From: Pseudomonas laurylsulfativorans
Lineage (GTDB): Bacteria > Pseudomonadota > Gammaproteobacteria > Pseudomonadales > Pseudomonadaceae
Length of the DNA stretch: 64,000 nt
Direction: 5' to 3'
Assembly (NCBI RefSeq): GCF_002906155.1
Contig: NZ_MUJK01000010.1
Location: 62,001-126,000, forward strand
A program made the position numbers and the translations under genes. Shown in pieces: positions 27,186-36,329 of this stretch; within the stretch, counting starts at the first letter, position 1, and every line of letters starts with the position of its first letter. The notes under the pieces were generated by a model, which was not told where the DNA came from, made no database searches, and was given only the letters and a program-made list of their open reading frames with translations.

Positions 27186-27300
27186 TAACCCTGACCAACA
27201 AAAACAAAGCAACCGAAGCGTAAACCAGACTCAATACTGGCCCCAATATCACTTTGAGAAATGAGCCCTGCATAAACAACGCTCATACCCAATACACCTG

Positions 27301-28524
27301 TCACTGCACCAGCTTACGGCCACCCAGGACCGTTAGCACAACAATTTGAGTGGCCAACGCCAAAACAAAGGACCTGAAAAGGTCGACCGCTAACATATCG
27401 CCCTTCATTCCTGCCACTACCGTCATCGACAAATAAACAAACGCATAAACACAACTACCAAGAAAAACAACCCGGGTCATGTTTTTACTATGCAATATTT
27501 GAGTGACAATTGTAGTCGTAAGTCCGATGCCACCCGCCACCACTGCGTAAGCCAGAAGATCATTTTTGCTGCAAAAGCTACTACCGAGCAAACACAACCA
27601 GTAGCCCTGCGTTAAGACCAGGAACACAGGCAAGCAAACTGAAATTGATAGACCGAGCATCAAGTACAACTTGCTGGCACTATTCCCGCGCCCTGCCAGC
27701 CTTACAATCGCATAGGATGTAAGTGAACTTGGCAGTACGGTTACCAGAATATAAAAAAGAAAAAACAGGTTAAAGTAGCCAACCTCAGAAACGTTCAAGC
27801 TCGAGTTGGCAAATATCATTAGACAAACAATATGAACAGGTGCCCCGAGAAGCATACTACCGGCAATAGCCGGAGCCCCTGAGCGCGAAAGCAAAGCCAC
27901 CATTTGTTGAAAAGAAGAGGTTTCTCGTCCCTCCTTGCCCTCATGACTGAACTTATTTTTATTTATTGTAAAGAAACCAAATGCAGGAGCGATTAGCGTA
28001 CAAATTGCGAGCGTTAGAATTACTCCCTCTATTTCCCCTCCAATCTTCGCAATGGAAACCACCAGCAGCAATCCAAGCAGACCATGGGCAGCCAACGCCG
28101 CTGCCCACTTCCCTGAGGTATTAAGGGAAAACATCAACCCGGTTATAGTCAAATTGCAAACACAAGCAAAACCTAGAAAAAATGCTCCGATCAGCAAGTA
28201 TCCAGAGTTCACTTCGTAAGAAGAATCAGGTGCCGGAAAAATCAAAAACACGATGACACAGAGGGCACCTACTATGATGCCACCCCATGACATGAGCCCC
28301 AAGGAAGTCTTGTAGTTTACTTTTTCGGCATTCAGGACGGCGTAACGACTCAACGCCACGCTCAGGCACTCCCCTACCACCGTCGCGATACCTGTTATAA
28401 TCGCATAATGGTATGAGAATACCCCGTACAGTTCGACACCTAAAATTCGCGCCAAACTGAACAACAACAAAAACATGCAAAGTTTGTTTGCAAGGACAGT
28501 GATTGCGCAGATCTCTTTAATCAC
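27301..28524 (-). CDS. wzx: O-unit flippase-like membrane protein (Wzx/MOP family)
   Basis: 407-residue integral membrane protein with about 12 helices. The beginning (N-K-L-C-M-F-L-L-L-F-S-L-A-R-I-L-G, then G-V-F-S-Y) matches the N-terminal pattern of polysaccharide flippases of the MOP superfamily. It would move undecaprenyl-linked O-units across the inner membrane. It begins six bases after the wbpP-like gene ends, so it belongs to the same operon. AT-rich compared with flanking core genes, as is common for wzx. Assignment as flippase rather than polymerase rests on this N-terminal pattern and even helix distribution. Confidence 0.78.
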   Translation of the reverse strand: MIKEICAITVLANKLCMFLLLFSLARILGVELYGVFSYHYAIITGIATVVGECLSVALSRYAVLNAEKVNYKTSLGLMSWGGIIVGALCVIVFLIFPAPDSSYEVNSGYLLIGAFFLGFACVCNLTITGLMFSLNTSGKWAAALAAHGLLGLLLVVSIAKIGGEIEGVILTLAICTLIAPAFGFFTINKNKFSHEGKEGRETSSFQQMVALLSRSGAPAIAGSMLLGAPVHIVCLMIFANSSLNVSEVGYFNLFFLFYILVTVLPSSLTSYAIVRLAGRGNSASKLYLMLGLSISVCLPVFLVLTQGYWLCLLGSSFCSKNDLLAYAVVAGGIGLTTTIVTQILHSKNMTRVVFLGSCVYAFVYLSMTVVAGMKGDMLAVDLFRSFVLALATQIVVLTVLGGRKLVQ

Positions 28525-28529
28525 TAGTC

Positions 28530-29579
28530 TTAACTTCTTGCAAAGAACGAGACATACCAGTCTGCCGCTTTCAGCATACCCTCACCAACATTGAAAAGCG
28601 GTTGGTAGCCCAACAGATTTTTTGCCTTATCAATATTCGCTTGCGAGTGCCTTACGTCACCAGCACGAAAATCTCGATAAACCATATCCGAAGTAGACTT
28701 GACATCAACGCGAGCCAAGGCATCCTTGATACAGGCAAAAACCTGATTCAATGTAGTCCTGTCACCAACGGCGACGTTGTAAACATTATTTTTTGCTTCC
28801 GGATCGGCACAGGCAGCCAGAATATTGGCTTGAACTGCGTTCTCTACGAAACAGAAGTCCCGACTGGTTTCACCATCACCATTCACGAAAACCTCTTCGT
28901 TATTGATCATGGCCGCCGTCCACTTAGGAATCACGGCTGCATAGGCACCATTAGGATCCTGGCGCTTGCCAAAGACGTTAAAATAGCGAAGTCCTATGGT
29001 ATTGAAACCATATGTACTGGAAAAAACCTCAGCATACAATTCGTTTACATACTTGGTGACTGCATAAGGGGACAGCGGCTTGCCAATCACACCTTCAACC
29101 TTGGGAAGTCCAGGGTGATCGCCGTAGGTAGAACTAGAAGCAGCATAAGTAAAACTTTTTACTTTCGCATCCTTCGCCGCAACCAACATATTCAGAAAAC
29201 CGTCGATATTGGTGCTATTCGTTGTAATAGGATCATTGATGGAGCGAGGAACAGAGCCTAATGCTGCCTGATGCAAAACGTAGTCCACCGGAGTATTGAT
29301 ATCCCCACGGAACGTCATTGCACTCTTGCAATCGTCAATGCTTCTGATATCACCATTTACCAGTACGAAGCGCGCCCATTGCTCAGGACTCACTACCGAT
29401 TGCACTTCATCGAGATTACGCTGATGCCCTGTTGCAAAGTTATCAAGACCTACAACCCGCTGATCTAATTGCAACAGTGTCTCCAATAAATTGGAGCCAA
29501 TAAATCCGGCCACCCCCGTAACCAACCAAACCTTTGGGGATTGTTGAATTTCAGCTTTAACTTCTTCGAAACGGATCAT
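28530..29579 (-). CDS. wbpP: UDP-HexNAc(A) 4-epimerase (WbpP/TviC family)
   Basis: 349-residue extended SDR. It has T-G-V-A-G-F-I-G-S-N at about residue 21, an N-terminal extension as in WbpP/TviC, A-A-S-S-S-T-Y-G-D catalytic serines, and Y-A-V-T-K. The family interconverts UDP-GlcNAc/UDP-GalNAc and, better, UDP-GlcNAcA/UDP-GalNAcA. Paired with the TviB/WbpO dehydrogenase upstream, it should supply UDP-GalNAcA. It is six bases from wzx and 60 from tviB, one operon. Confidence 0.92.
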   Translation of the reverse strand: MIRFEEVKAEIQQSPKVWLVTGVAGFIGSNLLETLLQLDQRVVGLDNFATGHQRNLDEVQSVVSPEQWARFVLVNGDIRSIDDCKSAMTFRGDINTPVDYVLHQAALGSVPRSINDPITTNSTNIDGFLNMLVAAKDAKVKSFTYAASSSTYGDHPGLPKVEGVIGKPLSPYAVTKYVNELYAEVFSSTYGFNTIGLRYFNVFGKRQDPNGAYAAVIPKWTAAMINNEEVFVNGDGETSRDFCFVENAVQANILAACADPEAKNNVYNVAVGDRTTLNQVFACIKDALARVDVKSTSDMVYRDFRAGDVRHSQANIDKAKNLLGYQPLFNVGEGMLKAADWYVSFFARS

Positions 29580-29639
29580 GTAATTCTCGAGTTGGTTTTT
29601 CTGGCAGTAACGAATCAGGGTCTTTACAGACCCTGATGT

Positions 29640-30917
29640 TCAGAGACGCAGATCTGATTGAGAGGCATCAAGTAGGTACTTGAGATCATAGAGAACGTGT
29701 TCCGCCTTACCCAGGCTCCGAATTTTCTCAGCCCCCATCGCAGAGAATTCATTGTGTGCGACAGCCAGAATGATACCGTCGTAAGAATTAACCTGTGGCT
29801 GGCCGATAGGAGTGATTGAGTATTCATGCATCGCTTCCGCCGCATCTACCCACGGATCATAAACATCCACAACAATATTGAACTCAGCGAGTTCATTCAC
29901 AATATCGATGATCTTAGTATTACGCAGGTCCGGGCAGTTCTCTTTGAACGTCAATCCCATGATCAAGACGCGAGCACCATCAACATGAATCTTGCGTTTC
30001 AGCATTGCCTTGACAAGTTGAGATACTACATAGGCTCCCATACTGTCATTCAAGCGACGACCCGCTAAAATGATCTCAGGATGATAACCGATGGACTGTG
30101 CTTTGTGAGTCAAGTAATAGGGGTCTACACCGATGCAGTGACCGCCAACCAAACCCGGACGGAAAGGCAAGAAGTTCCACTTCGTCCCCGCTGCTTCCAG
30201 AACTGCCTGAGTATCGATACCCATTTTATTGAAAATAAGTGCCAATTCATTGATCAGAGCAATATTCAAGTCACGCTGAGTATTCTCAATAACCTTTGCC
30301 GCTTCGGCAACTTTAATACTCTTGGCCTTATGAGTTCCGGCAACAATGATTGTATTATACAAAGCATCGACCAGATCAGCGACCTCTGGAGTGGATCCGG
30401 CAGTTACTTTTTTGATGGTGGTAACACGATGCTCTTTATCGCCAGGATTTATCCGCTCAGGGCTATAACCCGCATAAAAATCAACATTAAACTTCAGCCC
30501 AGATACTTTTTCCAGCACAGGAACACAGTCTTCCTCGGTAGCGCCAGGATAGACCGTCGACTCATAAATAACGATATCGCCCTTTTTCAAAACACGGCCA
30601 ATCGACTCACTGGCTTTAACCAAAGGAGACAAGTCCGGTCTCTTATGTTCATCAATCGGGGTTGGAACGGTAACAATATATATATTGCAGGCTGACAACT
30701 CTTCCAGTGCAGAACTGAAACTTAAACCCGACGCAGAACTCAACTCGGAGTCTGACACTTCTAGAGTAGCGTCATGGCCAGCTTTCAGCGCTTCGATTCG
30801 ACGCTTACTGATATCAAATCCGACGACTTGCATTTTTTTGCCAAACTCAACCGCCAGCGGCAAGCCCACATAACCGAGACCCACTATGGCCAACTTCACA
30901 TCTTCGAGTTTAAGCAT
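29640..30917 (-). CDS. tviB: UDP-HexNAc 6-dehydrogenase (TviB/WbpO family)
   Basis: 425-residue nucleotide-sugar dehydrogenase. An N-terminal NAD site G-L-G-Y-V-G-L-P-L-A is followed by a middle dimerisation domain and the active-site Cys in G-G-H-C-I-G-V-D-P-Y-Y-L. It oxidises UDP-GlcNAc or UDP-GalNAc at C6 to the uronic acid, using two NAD. With the neighbouring epimerase it forms the two-step UDP-GalNAcA route known from Vi antigen (TviB/TviC) and O6 antigen (WbpO/WbpP). It is the first enzyme gene after the 495-base gap behind wzz, so the serotype-specific block may begin here. Confidence 0.93.
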   Translation of the reverse strand: MLKLEDVKLAIVGLGYVGLPLAVEFGKKMQVVGFDISKRRIEALKAGHDATLEVSDSELSSASGLSFSSALEELSACNIYIVTVPTPIDEHKRPDLSPLVKASESIGRVLKKGDIVIYESTVYPGATEEDCVPVLEKVSGLKFNVDFYAGYSPERINPGDKEHRVTTIKKVTAGSTPEVADLVDALYNTIIVAGTHKAKSIKVAEAAKVIENTQRDLNIALINELALIFNKMGIDTQAVLEAAGTKWNFLPFRPGLVGGHCIGVDPYYLTHKAQSIGYHPEIILAGRRLNDSMGAYVVSQLVKAMLKRKIHVDGARVLIMGLTFKENCPDLRNTKIIDIVNELAEFNIVVDVYDPWVDAAEAMHEYSITPIGQPQVNSYDGIILAVAHNEFSAMGAEKIRSLGKAEHVLYDLKYLLDASQSDLRL

Positions 30918-31412
30918 TGTTTTCCCTTGCCATTCATCAATATTAAGTCGATCGTAAAATGCACGCCTAATTTAGCGCTTTAGAAACAAATATCACGGCT
31001 GCGTAAATTAGAAATTATACCGAAAGCGCCTAAGGGAGCCATAACAATTTTCAGAAAGCCAAGGAACAGCTCGAGCGCCCTCCCCTCCCTCTTGCACACA
31101 TTCAGAGCCACAGCCGCAAGGCAAAGCCGCCGCAACGCGATTGCCAACTCTCGATCGCAACCGACTTACCACAATATCGAGCCATCACTCAAGCCAGCAC
31201 ATGAAAAAACATGCGAAATCTGAAAAAACGGGTTCACCCTTGAAAAAAATCTTGTCGAAACCGACACCAGCAAGACCTCTGGGATCAATATTTCAACAAG
31301 AAAACGATCCATTCCGACTAAACAGCCAAACAACCCCCATCCAAAAGATAGAAACCGCCCCTCCCTGGGCGACACACTATTTATGCACATCAAACAAAGA
31401 ACCGAAATTCAG
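30918..31412. other. AT-rich intergenic region between wzz and tviB
   Basis: About 495 bases with no convincing gene on either strand. It marks the junction between the conserved ihfB-wzz side and the serotype-specific genes. A promoter for the O-antigen operon on the minus strand is expected here. AT-rich stretches occur, but no clear -35/-10 pair or terminator after wzz was found. Confidence 0.5.
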
Positions 31413-32453
31413 CTATTCCGGCTTCACGACAAACAACCCACGAAACAATACGAAAGCAATGCCTGTGATCAGGCCAGCAATAACACCCAATACAAGGACC
31501 AGGGCCTTGTTAGGTTTCACTGGATTATCCGGCAACTCCACCACCCCGTCTTGCCGATAGACGGACACCAACGCCGGCTCTGTTTTCAGGCCCTTGAAGA
31601 AATTGAATCGATCTTGAAGATCACGCAAGCGATCCGTAAAAGGGTCATCGGACTCACGAGCCTGCAGACTTTCAATTTCAGCCTTTAGCGCTTTCGAGCC
31701 ACGCATGTACGTAAGCTGACCAGCCTCCCCACCCGCAATGACTGACTGACTCACCGTGATCGCAGGCGGCTTCTCCAGTCCGATTGACTCAGCGATCCGC
31801 AGCGCCTCACTCAATCTGACAATCGAATCCTCTCTGGCCTTGGTGCTTTTCTCCCTGGCGGAACTTATTTGCTGTTCCAAATTACGAGCCCGGACCTCAG
31901 ACTCAATTGAAACGTTCTTGATCATTTCATTCTTGGCCAATTGACCAGCCTGGATAACATATTCAGTAACCCACTCTTTAGCCTTCCCAGGATTGGTAGC
32001 CTGTACGACAACCGAATACCTGTCAGAGCCCTCCTTAAGTGGCGGAACCACACGCAGCACCTCAGAAAAATGCGAATACAGGGCATCCCTGGATTTTTTT
32101 TGCTCTTCCGAGGACAAACTCGGCACATAAATCTTGCTAAAAAAGTCTAGACGGAGTGACTCCGCCTGCAAATATCGCGTGTAAATATCGTAGACATCCT
32201 TAACTGTGTAAGGAACCAACTCTGAATCTTTCATTCGACCGTAGTTGAAGTTTGATATATCACTCTGAGACGGCGGTATCACAAACACCTTCGCCTCATA
32301 CACGGGAGAAGTAAGGAAAGCATAGCTCGCTGCGAGAGCAGCACCTAAAACAGTAAAACCGATAACAATAAGTTTTTGACGAAAAATCGCACGAACGAAC
32401 CTTTGAAACTCAAAATCTTCTAGCCCGTTATCTTTTTTTGAATCAACACGCAT
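31413..32453 (-). CDS. wzz: O-antigen chain length determinant Wzz
   Basis: 346-residue polysaccharide co-polymerase. It has an N-terminal membrane helix (about residues 33-52), periplasmic coiled-coil regions (about residues 180-290), and a C-terminal helix preceded by P-D-N-P-V-K-P-N-K-A. It regulates O-antigen length together with Wzy. Location between ihfB and the sugar genes is the canonical Pseudomonas position of wzz1. A weak-looking upstream region of 186 bases separates it from the LapA-domain gene, so it may have its own promoter. Confidence 0.92.
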   Translation of the reverse strand: MRVDSKKDNGLEDFEFQRFVRAIFRQKLIVIGFTVLGAALAASYAFLTSPVYEAKVFVIPPSQSDISNFNYGRMKDSELVPYTVKDVYDIYTRYLQAESLRLDFFSKIYVPSLSSEEQKKSRDALYSHFSEVLRVVPPLKEGSDRYSVVVQATNPGKAKEWVTEYVIQAGQLAKNEMIKNVSIESEVRARNLEQQISSAREKSTKAREDSIVRLSEALRIAESIGLEKPPAITVSQSVIAGGEAGQLTYMRGSKALKAEIESLQARESDDPFTDRLRDLQDRFNFFKGLKTEPALVSVYRQDGVVELPDNPVKPNKALVLVLGVIAGLITGIAFVLFRGLFVVKPE

Positions 32454-32639
32454 ATATTGTTAGCCTTTTTCACTTCAGCGGTTATGCCAACCCATAAGCT
32501 AGACTACTTGAGAATAATCAATGTAGATCCAGGCAGATAAGGAGGAAACGACAACACTCCTTTCTCAACTCACACAAAATACTTAACTACTTCCTCGGAC
32601 GCGTACATTGAAAACCCCAGGCGAAAACCAATGCCCAGC

Positions 32640-32888
32640 CTATCGCCCGCGCCTCTTCCCCAAGAAATAAGCCAGCACAATCCCCCCACCAAAGATCATT
32701 CCCACCAGAAACGAAGCAACTCCGAACATCGAAATGTGTAGCTGGGGTGACGAAAAACCGAAGAAGGAAACGACGACAAGCTGTTGGTTTTCCAGCACGA
32801 AGAGCAGGCATGTAATTGAAATTAACAAGACAAGCCCAGTGATCATGATTCGCTTGATGCGACTCTTATCTAGCCAACTCATCGCCAC
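32640..32888 (-). CDS. LapA-domain (DUF1049) inner-membrane protein
   Basis: 82-residue protein with two membrane helices (about residues 13-33 and 50-73). The L-E-N-Q-Q between them is the mark of LapA/YciS (lipopolysaccharide assembly protein A) relatives. A role in LPS assembly is known for the E. coli member; for Pseudomonas it is inferred. It overlaps ihfB by 23 bases, so the two are co-translated. The GTG at 32888 has GGAGG six bases upstream; the ATG at 32882 is the alternative with a poorer site. Confidence 0.85.
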   Translation of the reverse strand: MAMSWLDKSRIKRIMITGLVLLISITCLLFVLENQQLVVVSFFGFSSPQLHISMFGVASFLVGMIFGGGIVLAYFLGKRRGR

Positions 32889-33180
32889 CTACACCCTCCT
32901 CATCCTCATTTACACGGTCACGCAGTTCTTTACCCGGCTTGAAATGCGGGACGAATTTGCCGTCGAGACTGACAGACTGGCCGGTTTTCGGGTTACGCCC
33001 AACCCTTGGAGCGCGGTAATGCAGAGAGAAGCTGCCAAACCCCCGGATCTCGATACGATCCCCGGTAGCCAGACATTGGGACATTTGCTCAAGCATGGTC
33101 TTGATGGCCAGCTCAACATCCTTGGATGAGAGCAGCCCTTGATGGGTGACAATTCGTTCGATCAACTCCGACTTCGTCAT
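32866..33180 (-). CDS. ihfB: Integration host factor subunit beta
   Basis: 104-residue DNA-bending protein of the HU/IHF family. The DNA-binding arm R-V-G-R-N-P-K-T-G carries the intercalating proline. The beginning M-T-K-S-E-L-I-E-R-I and the G-F-G-S-F-S-L-H segment are IhfB-specific. It pairs with IhfA to bend DNA at promoters and recombination sites. The C-terminal tail is slightly longer and acidic (E-D-E-E-G). Position downstream of rpsA is conserved across proteobacteria. Confidence 0.96.
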   Translation of the reverse strand: MTKSELIERIVTHQGLLSSKDVELAIKTMLEQMSQCLATGDRIEIRGFGSFSLHYRAPRVGRNPKTGQSVSLDGKFVPHFKPGKELRDRVNEDEEGVGGDELAR

Positions 33181-33331
33181 ATTTTTCCCTTCTTTTTCAA
33201 GCAGCTAGGTCAGCGCTTCCAAGGTTTTAGCACGCCGGCGCGATTTTGAACAGCCCGAGTTTTACCATCTATTCCACCACACCAGAATGCTTGATTCCTG
33301 GAAGGCGACAGGCATCTGAGCGATCACAATC

Positions 33332-33613
33332 TCATCGGCAAACCACCAACATAGTGCGCGTCAGGAAACCCGCCGGATTGAATCCAAAAAGGTAGCTTTC
33401 CTCTTCTTCCTTGACATCATCAGATCTCGCCACAACTTTGTAGCTCGCCCCCCTACACTCCTTAGCCGCGCGCTTATAACACTTATCCCATTTCGAACCG
33501 AGGCCCGAACAATCGACCTCTATGCCATTGACCCCGCGTACGGCGTGAGTTTTGGCGTTGGTGGTACAACCCGCTAGTGCCAATACTGCTACTACGACAA
33601 TGAGCTTGTTCAT
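33332..33613 (-). CDS. Small predicted lipoprotein, unknown function
   Basis: 93-residue protein with a type II signal peptide: a hydrophobic stretch then L-A-G-C, giving lipidated Cys16 and the mature start C-T-T-N. The mature part contains four further cysteines (in the D-C-S-G, D-K-C-Y, K-E-C-R and V-V-C-R contexts), which could form two disulphides in the periplasm. No family is recognised. It sits alone between ihfB and rpsA, 150 and 214 bases from each. The lipobox and signal support a real gene; function is unknown. Confidence 0.75.
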   Translation of the reverse strand: MNKLIVVVAVLALAGCTTNAKTHAVRGVNGIEVDCSGLGSKWDKCYKRAAKECRGASYKVVARSDDVKEEEESYLFGFNPAGFLTRTMLVVCR

Positions 33614-33782
33614 TCACTTCCTTTTGCCAGAAAGCCTACCGGGCGATCATTTGTCTCAGTCTAAAGACTAGCTGCAAATAAGCGTTTGATCCGATTAAAC
33701 AATCAGACATTTTTTCGGCGTTTTTGGTTCACGACCCGAGCAAGCAAACCCGAGCGCGCCTCACACACCAAATTCCAGGCAC

Positions 33783-33812
33783 AAAAAAGGGCGACCGAAG
33801 TCGCCCTTTTTT
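33783..33812 (-). terminator. Rho-independent terminator of rpsA
   Basis: AAAAAAGGGCGAC / GTCGCCCTTTTTT inverted repeat with a four-base loop, starting 16 bases past the rpsA stop on the minus strand. Confidence 0.93.
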
Positions 33813-33827
33813 ACAGAAAATCAGAAC

Positions 33828-35519
33828 TTAGTTCTGTTTTTCCATTTGTGCACGCAGCAGGTCACCCAGAGTGGTGGCCACAGGAGCATCAGTAGCTACT
33901 GGCTTGTCGCGCAGGCTCTGAATTGCTTCTTTCTCGTCTTCAACGTCTTTCGACTTGATCGAGAGCTGAATTACACGGCTCTTGCGGTCAACGCTGATGA
34001 TCTTGGCTTCTACTTCTTCGCCTTCTTTCAGAACGTTGCGCGCGTCTTCAACGCGATCACGGCTGATTTCGGAGGCTTTCAGAGTCGCTTCGATATCGTC
34101 GGCCAGAGTGATGATGGCGCCTTTAGCGTCAACTTCCTTCACGATGCCTTTAACGATGGCGCCTTTGTCGTTCTCTTGAACGTATTCGGAGAACGGATCG
34201 CTTTCCAGTTGCTTGATACCCAGGGAGATGCGCTCGCGCTCTGGGTCAACCGACAGGATAACGGTGTCCAGCTCGTCGCCCTTCTTGAAGCGGCGAACGG
34301 CTTCTTCGCCCACTTCGTTCCAGGAGATGTCGGACAGGTGAACCAGACCGTCGATGCCGCCGTCCAGACCAATGAAGATACCGAAATCGGTGATCGACTT
34401 GATGGTGCCGGAGATTTTATCGCCCTTGTTGAACTGGCCAGAGAAATCTTCCCATGGGTTAGATTTGCACTGCTTGATGCCCAGGGAGATACGACGACGC
34501 TCTTCGTCGATGTCCAGAACCATAACTTCCACTTCGTCGCCGACTTGTACGACTTTCGAAGGGTGGATGTTCTTGTTGGTCCAGTCCATTTCGGAAACGT
34601 GTACCAGACCTTCAACGCCTTCTTCCAGCTCAGCGAAGCAGCCGTAGTCGGTCAGGTTGGTTACACGAGCGGTAACGCGAGTGCTTTCTGGGTAACGGGC
34701 TTTGATAGCAACCCATGGATCTTCACCCAGTTGCTTCAGGCCCAGGGAAACACGATTGCGCTCGCGATCGTACTTCAGAACCTTGACATCGATCTCGTCG
34801 CCAACGTTGACGATTTCGGAAGGATGCTTGATACGCTTCCAAGCCATGTCGGTAATGTGCAGCAGGCCATCGACGCCACCCAGATCGACGAATGCGCCGT
34901 AATCGGTGAGGTTCTTGACGATACCTTTGACTTGTTGGCCTTCCTGCAGGGATTCCAGCAGAGCTTCGCGCTCGGCGGAGTTCTCGGCTTCCAGGACGCT
35001 ACGACGGGAAACGACAACGTTGTTGCGCTTCTGGTCCAGCTTGATGACCTTGAATTCCAGCTCTTTGCCTTCCAGGTGCGTGGTGTCGCGCACTGGACGG
35101 ACGTCAACCAGAGAACCTGGCAGGAACGCACGGATGCCGTTAACGTCGACAGTGAAGCCGCCTTTAACCTTACCGTTGATAACGCCCTTGACCACTTCTT
35201 CGGCTGCGAAGGCTGCTTCCAGAACAATCCAGCATTCAGCGCGCTTGGCTTTTTCACGGGACAGCTTGGTTTCACCAAAGCCGTCTTCAACCGAGTCCAG
35301 AGCAACGTGAACTTCGTCACCGACGTTGATGTTCAGTTCGCCAGCGTCGTTGTAGAACTGCTCAAGCGGGATGAGTGCTTCAGACTTCAGGCCAGCGTGA
35401 ACGGTTACCCAGCGAGCTTGGTAATCGATATCAACGATAACACCGGTGATGATGGAGCCTGCCTGAAGATTCAGGGTTTTTAGGCTTTCTTCAAAGAGTT
35501 CCGCAAAGCTTTCGCTCAT
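33828..35519 (-). CDS. rpsA: 30S ribosomal protein S1
   Basis: 563-residue protein with six S1 RNA-binding repeats, the usual number for gammaproteobacteria. Repeated G-x-V-x-x-x-x-D-F/Y-G-x-F and L-V-H-x-S-D/E-x-x-W motifs are plain. It binds mRNA and helps the ribosome load messages without strong ribosome sites. The start M-S-E-S-F-A-E-L-F-E matches known S1 proteins; the longer frame to 35564 is rejected. A strong terminator follows. Its codon bias produces a long but meaningless antisense frame. Confidence 0.98.
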   Translation of the reverse strand: MSESFAELFEESLKTLNLQAGSIITGVIVDIDYQARWVTVHAGLKSEALIPLEQFYNDAGELNINVGDEVHVALDSVEDGFGETKLSREKAKRAECWIVLEAAFAAEEVVKGVINGKVKGGFTVDVNGIRAFLPGSLVDVRPVRDTTHLEGKELEFKVIKLDQKRNNVVVSRRSVLEAENSAEREALLESLQEGQQVKGIVKNLTDYGAFVDLGGVDGLLHITDMAWKRIKHPSEIVNVGDEIDVKVLKYDRERNRVSLGLKQLGEDPWVAIKARYPESTRVTARVTNLTDYGCFAELEEGVEGLVHVSEMDWTNKNIHPSKVVQVGDEVEVMVLDIDEERRRISLGIKQCKSNPWEDFSGQFNKGDKISGTIKSITDFGIFIGLDGGIDGLVHLSDISWNEVGEEAVRRFKKGDELDTVILSVDPERERISLGIKQLESDPFSEYVQENDKGAIVKGIVKEVDAKGAIITLADDIEATLKASEISRDRVEDARNVLKEGEEVEAKIISVDRKSRVIQLSIKSKDVEDEKEAIQSLRDKPVATDAPVATTLGDLLRAQMEKQN

Positions 35520-35639
35520 TTTAATTCCTGTTGATGAGGGCGAAGAAAACGCCCATCTCCACACCCCAGACGGTGTGGGTTAGTTTCATTTAAAAGAAGC
35601 CACCGCAGGACTATGACTGGTCCCCTGCGGCCTTCTTGG

Positions 35640-36329
35640 TCACCCGGCGATATCGCGAATGGCGATCTCGCTCATGATGCGTTCGAGCACCTGCTCGATG
35701 GATAATTCCGTGGAATCCAGCTGTATGGCGTCAGCCGCCGGTTTGAGCGGGGCTACCGCTCGCTGGGTGTCACGCTCATCGCGCGCACGTATCTCATCTA
35801 GCAGACTCGACAGACTAACACCCTCGACTTTGCCCTTCAACTGCAAATATCGACGGCGTGCCCGTTCCTCGGCGCTGGCGGTCAGAAAAATCTTCAGCGG
35901 CGCGTCAGGGAAAACCACCGTGCCCATGTCGCGACCATCCGCCACAAGTCCCGGCGCTTCCTGAAAGGCTCGCTGGCGCTGCAGTAGCGCCTCGCGTACA
36001 GCGGGCAATGCAGCCACCTGGGAAGCGCCGGAACCGACGCTTTCGGTGCGAATGACATCGCTGACTTCATCACCTTCCAGGATGATGCGCTGCAACTGAC
36101 CGTCCGTCGCCGCGATGAACTGCACATCCAGATGAGCGGCGAGTTTCTTCAGCAGCTCTTCATTGGTCAGGTCGACACCGTGGTTATGCGCGGCGAAGGC
36201 CAGCAATCGGTACAACGCACCGGAATCGAGCAGGTTCCAGCCCAGGCGCCTAGCCAGAATCCCGGCTACCGTGCCCTTGCCCGAACCGCTTGGCCCATCG
36301 ATGGTGATGACCGGTGCAATGTTGTTCAC
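35640..36329 (-). CDS. cmk: Cytidylate kinase
   Basis: 229-residue (d)CMP kinase with the P-loop D-G-P-S-G-S-G-K-G-T. It phosphorylates CMP and dCMP with ATP for nucleotide recycling. The start is GTG at 36329, overlapping the stop of the tyrA-aroA gene as GTGA, so the two are coupled. Length equals the family norm. The order aroA-cmk-rpsA is conserved in gammaproteobacteria. Confidence 0.96.
   Translation of the reverse strand: MNNIAPVITIDGPSGSGKGTVAGILARRLGWNLLDSGALYRLLAFAAHNHGVDLTNEELLKKLAAHLDVQFIAATDGQLQRIILEGDEVSDVIRTESVGSGASQVAALPAVREALLQRQRAFQEAPGLVADGRDMGTVVFPDAPLKIFLTASAEERARRRYLQLKGKVEGVSLSSLLDEIRARDERDTQRAVAPLKPAADAIQLDSTELSIEQVLERIMSEIAIRDIAG

Noticed and set aside
31141..31560. 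139-residue frame on the plus strand near the end of wzz
   Set aside because: Overlaps wzz antisense, low-complexity composition, no start signal.
33846..35483. 545-residue open frame antisense to rpsA
   Set aside because: Codon-bias shadow of ribosomal protein S1, with repeats that simply reflect the S1 repeats on the other strand.
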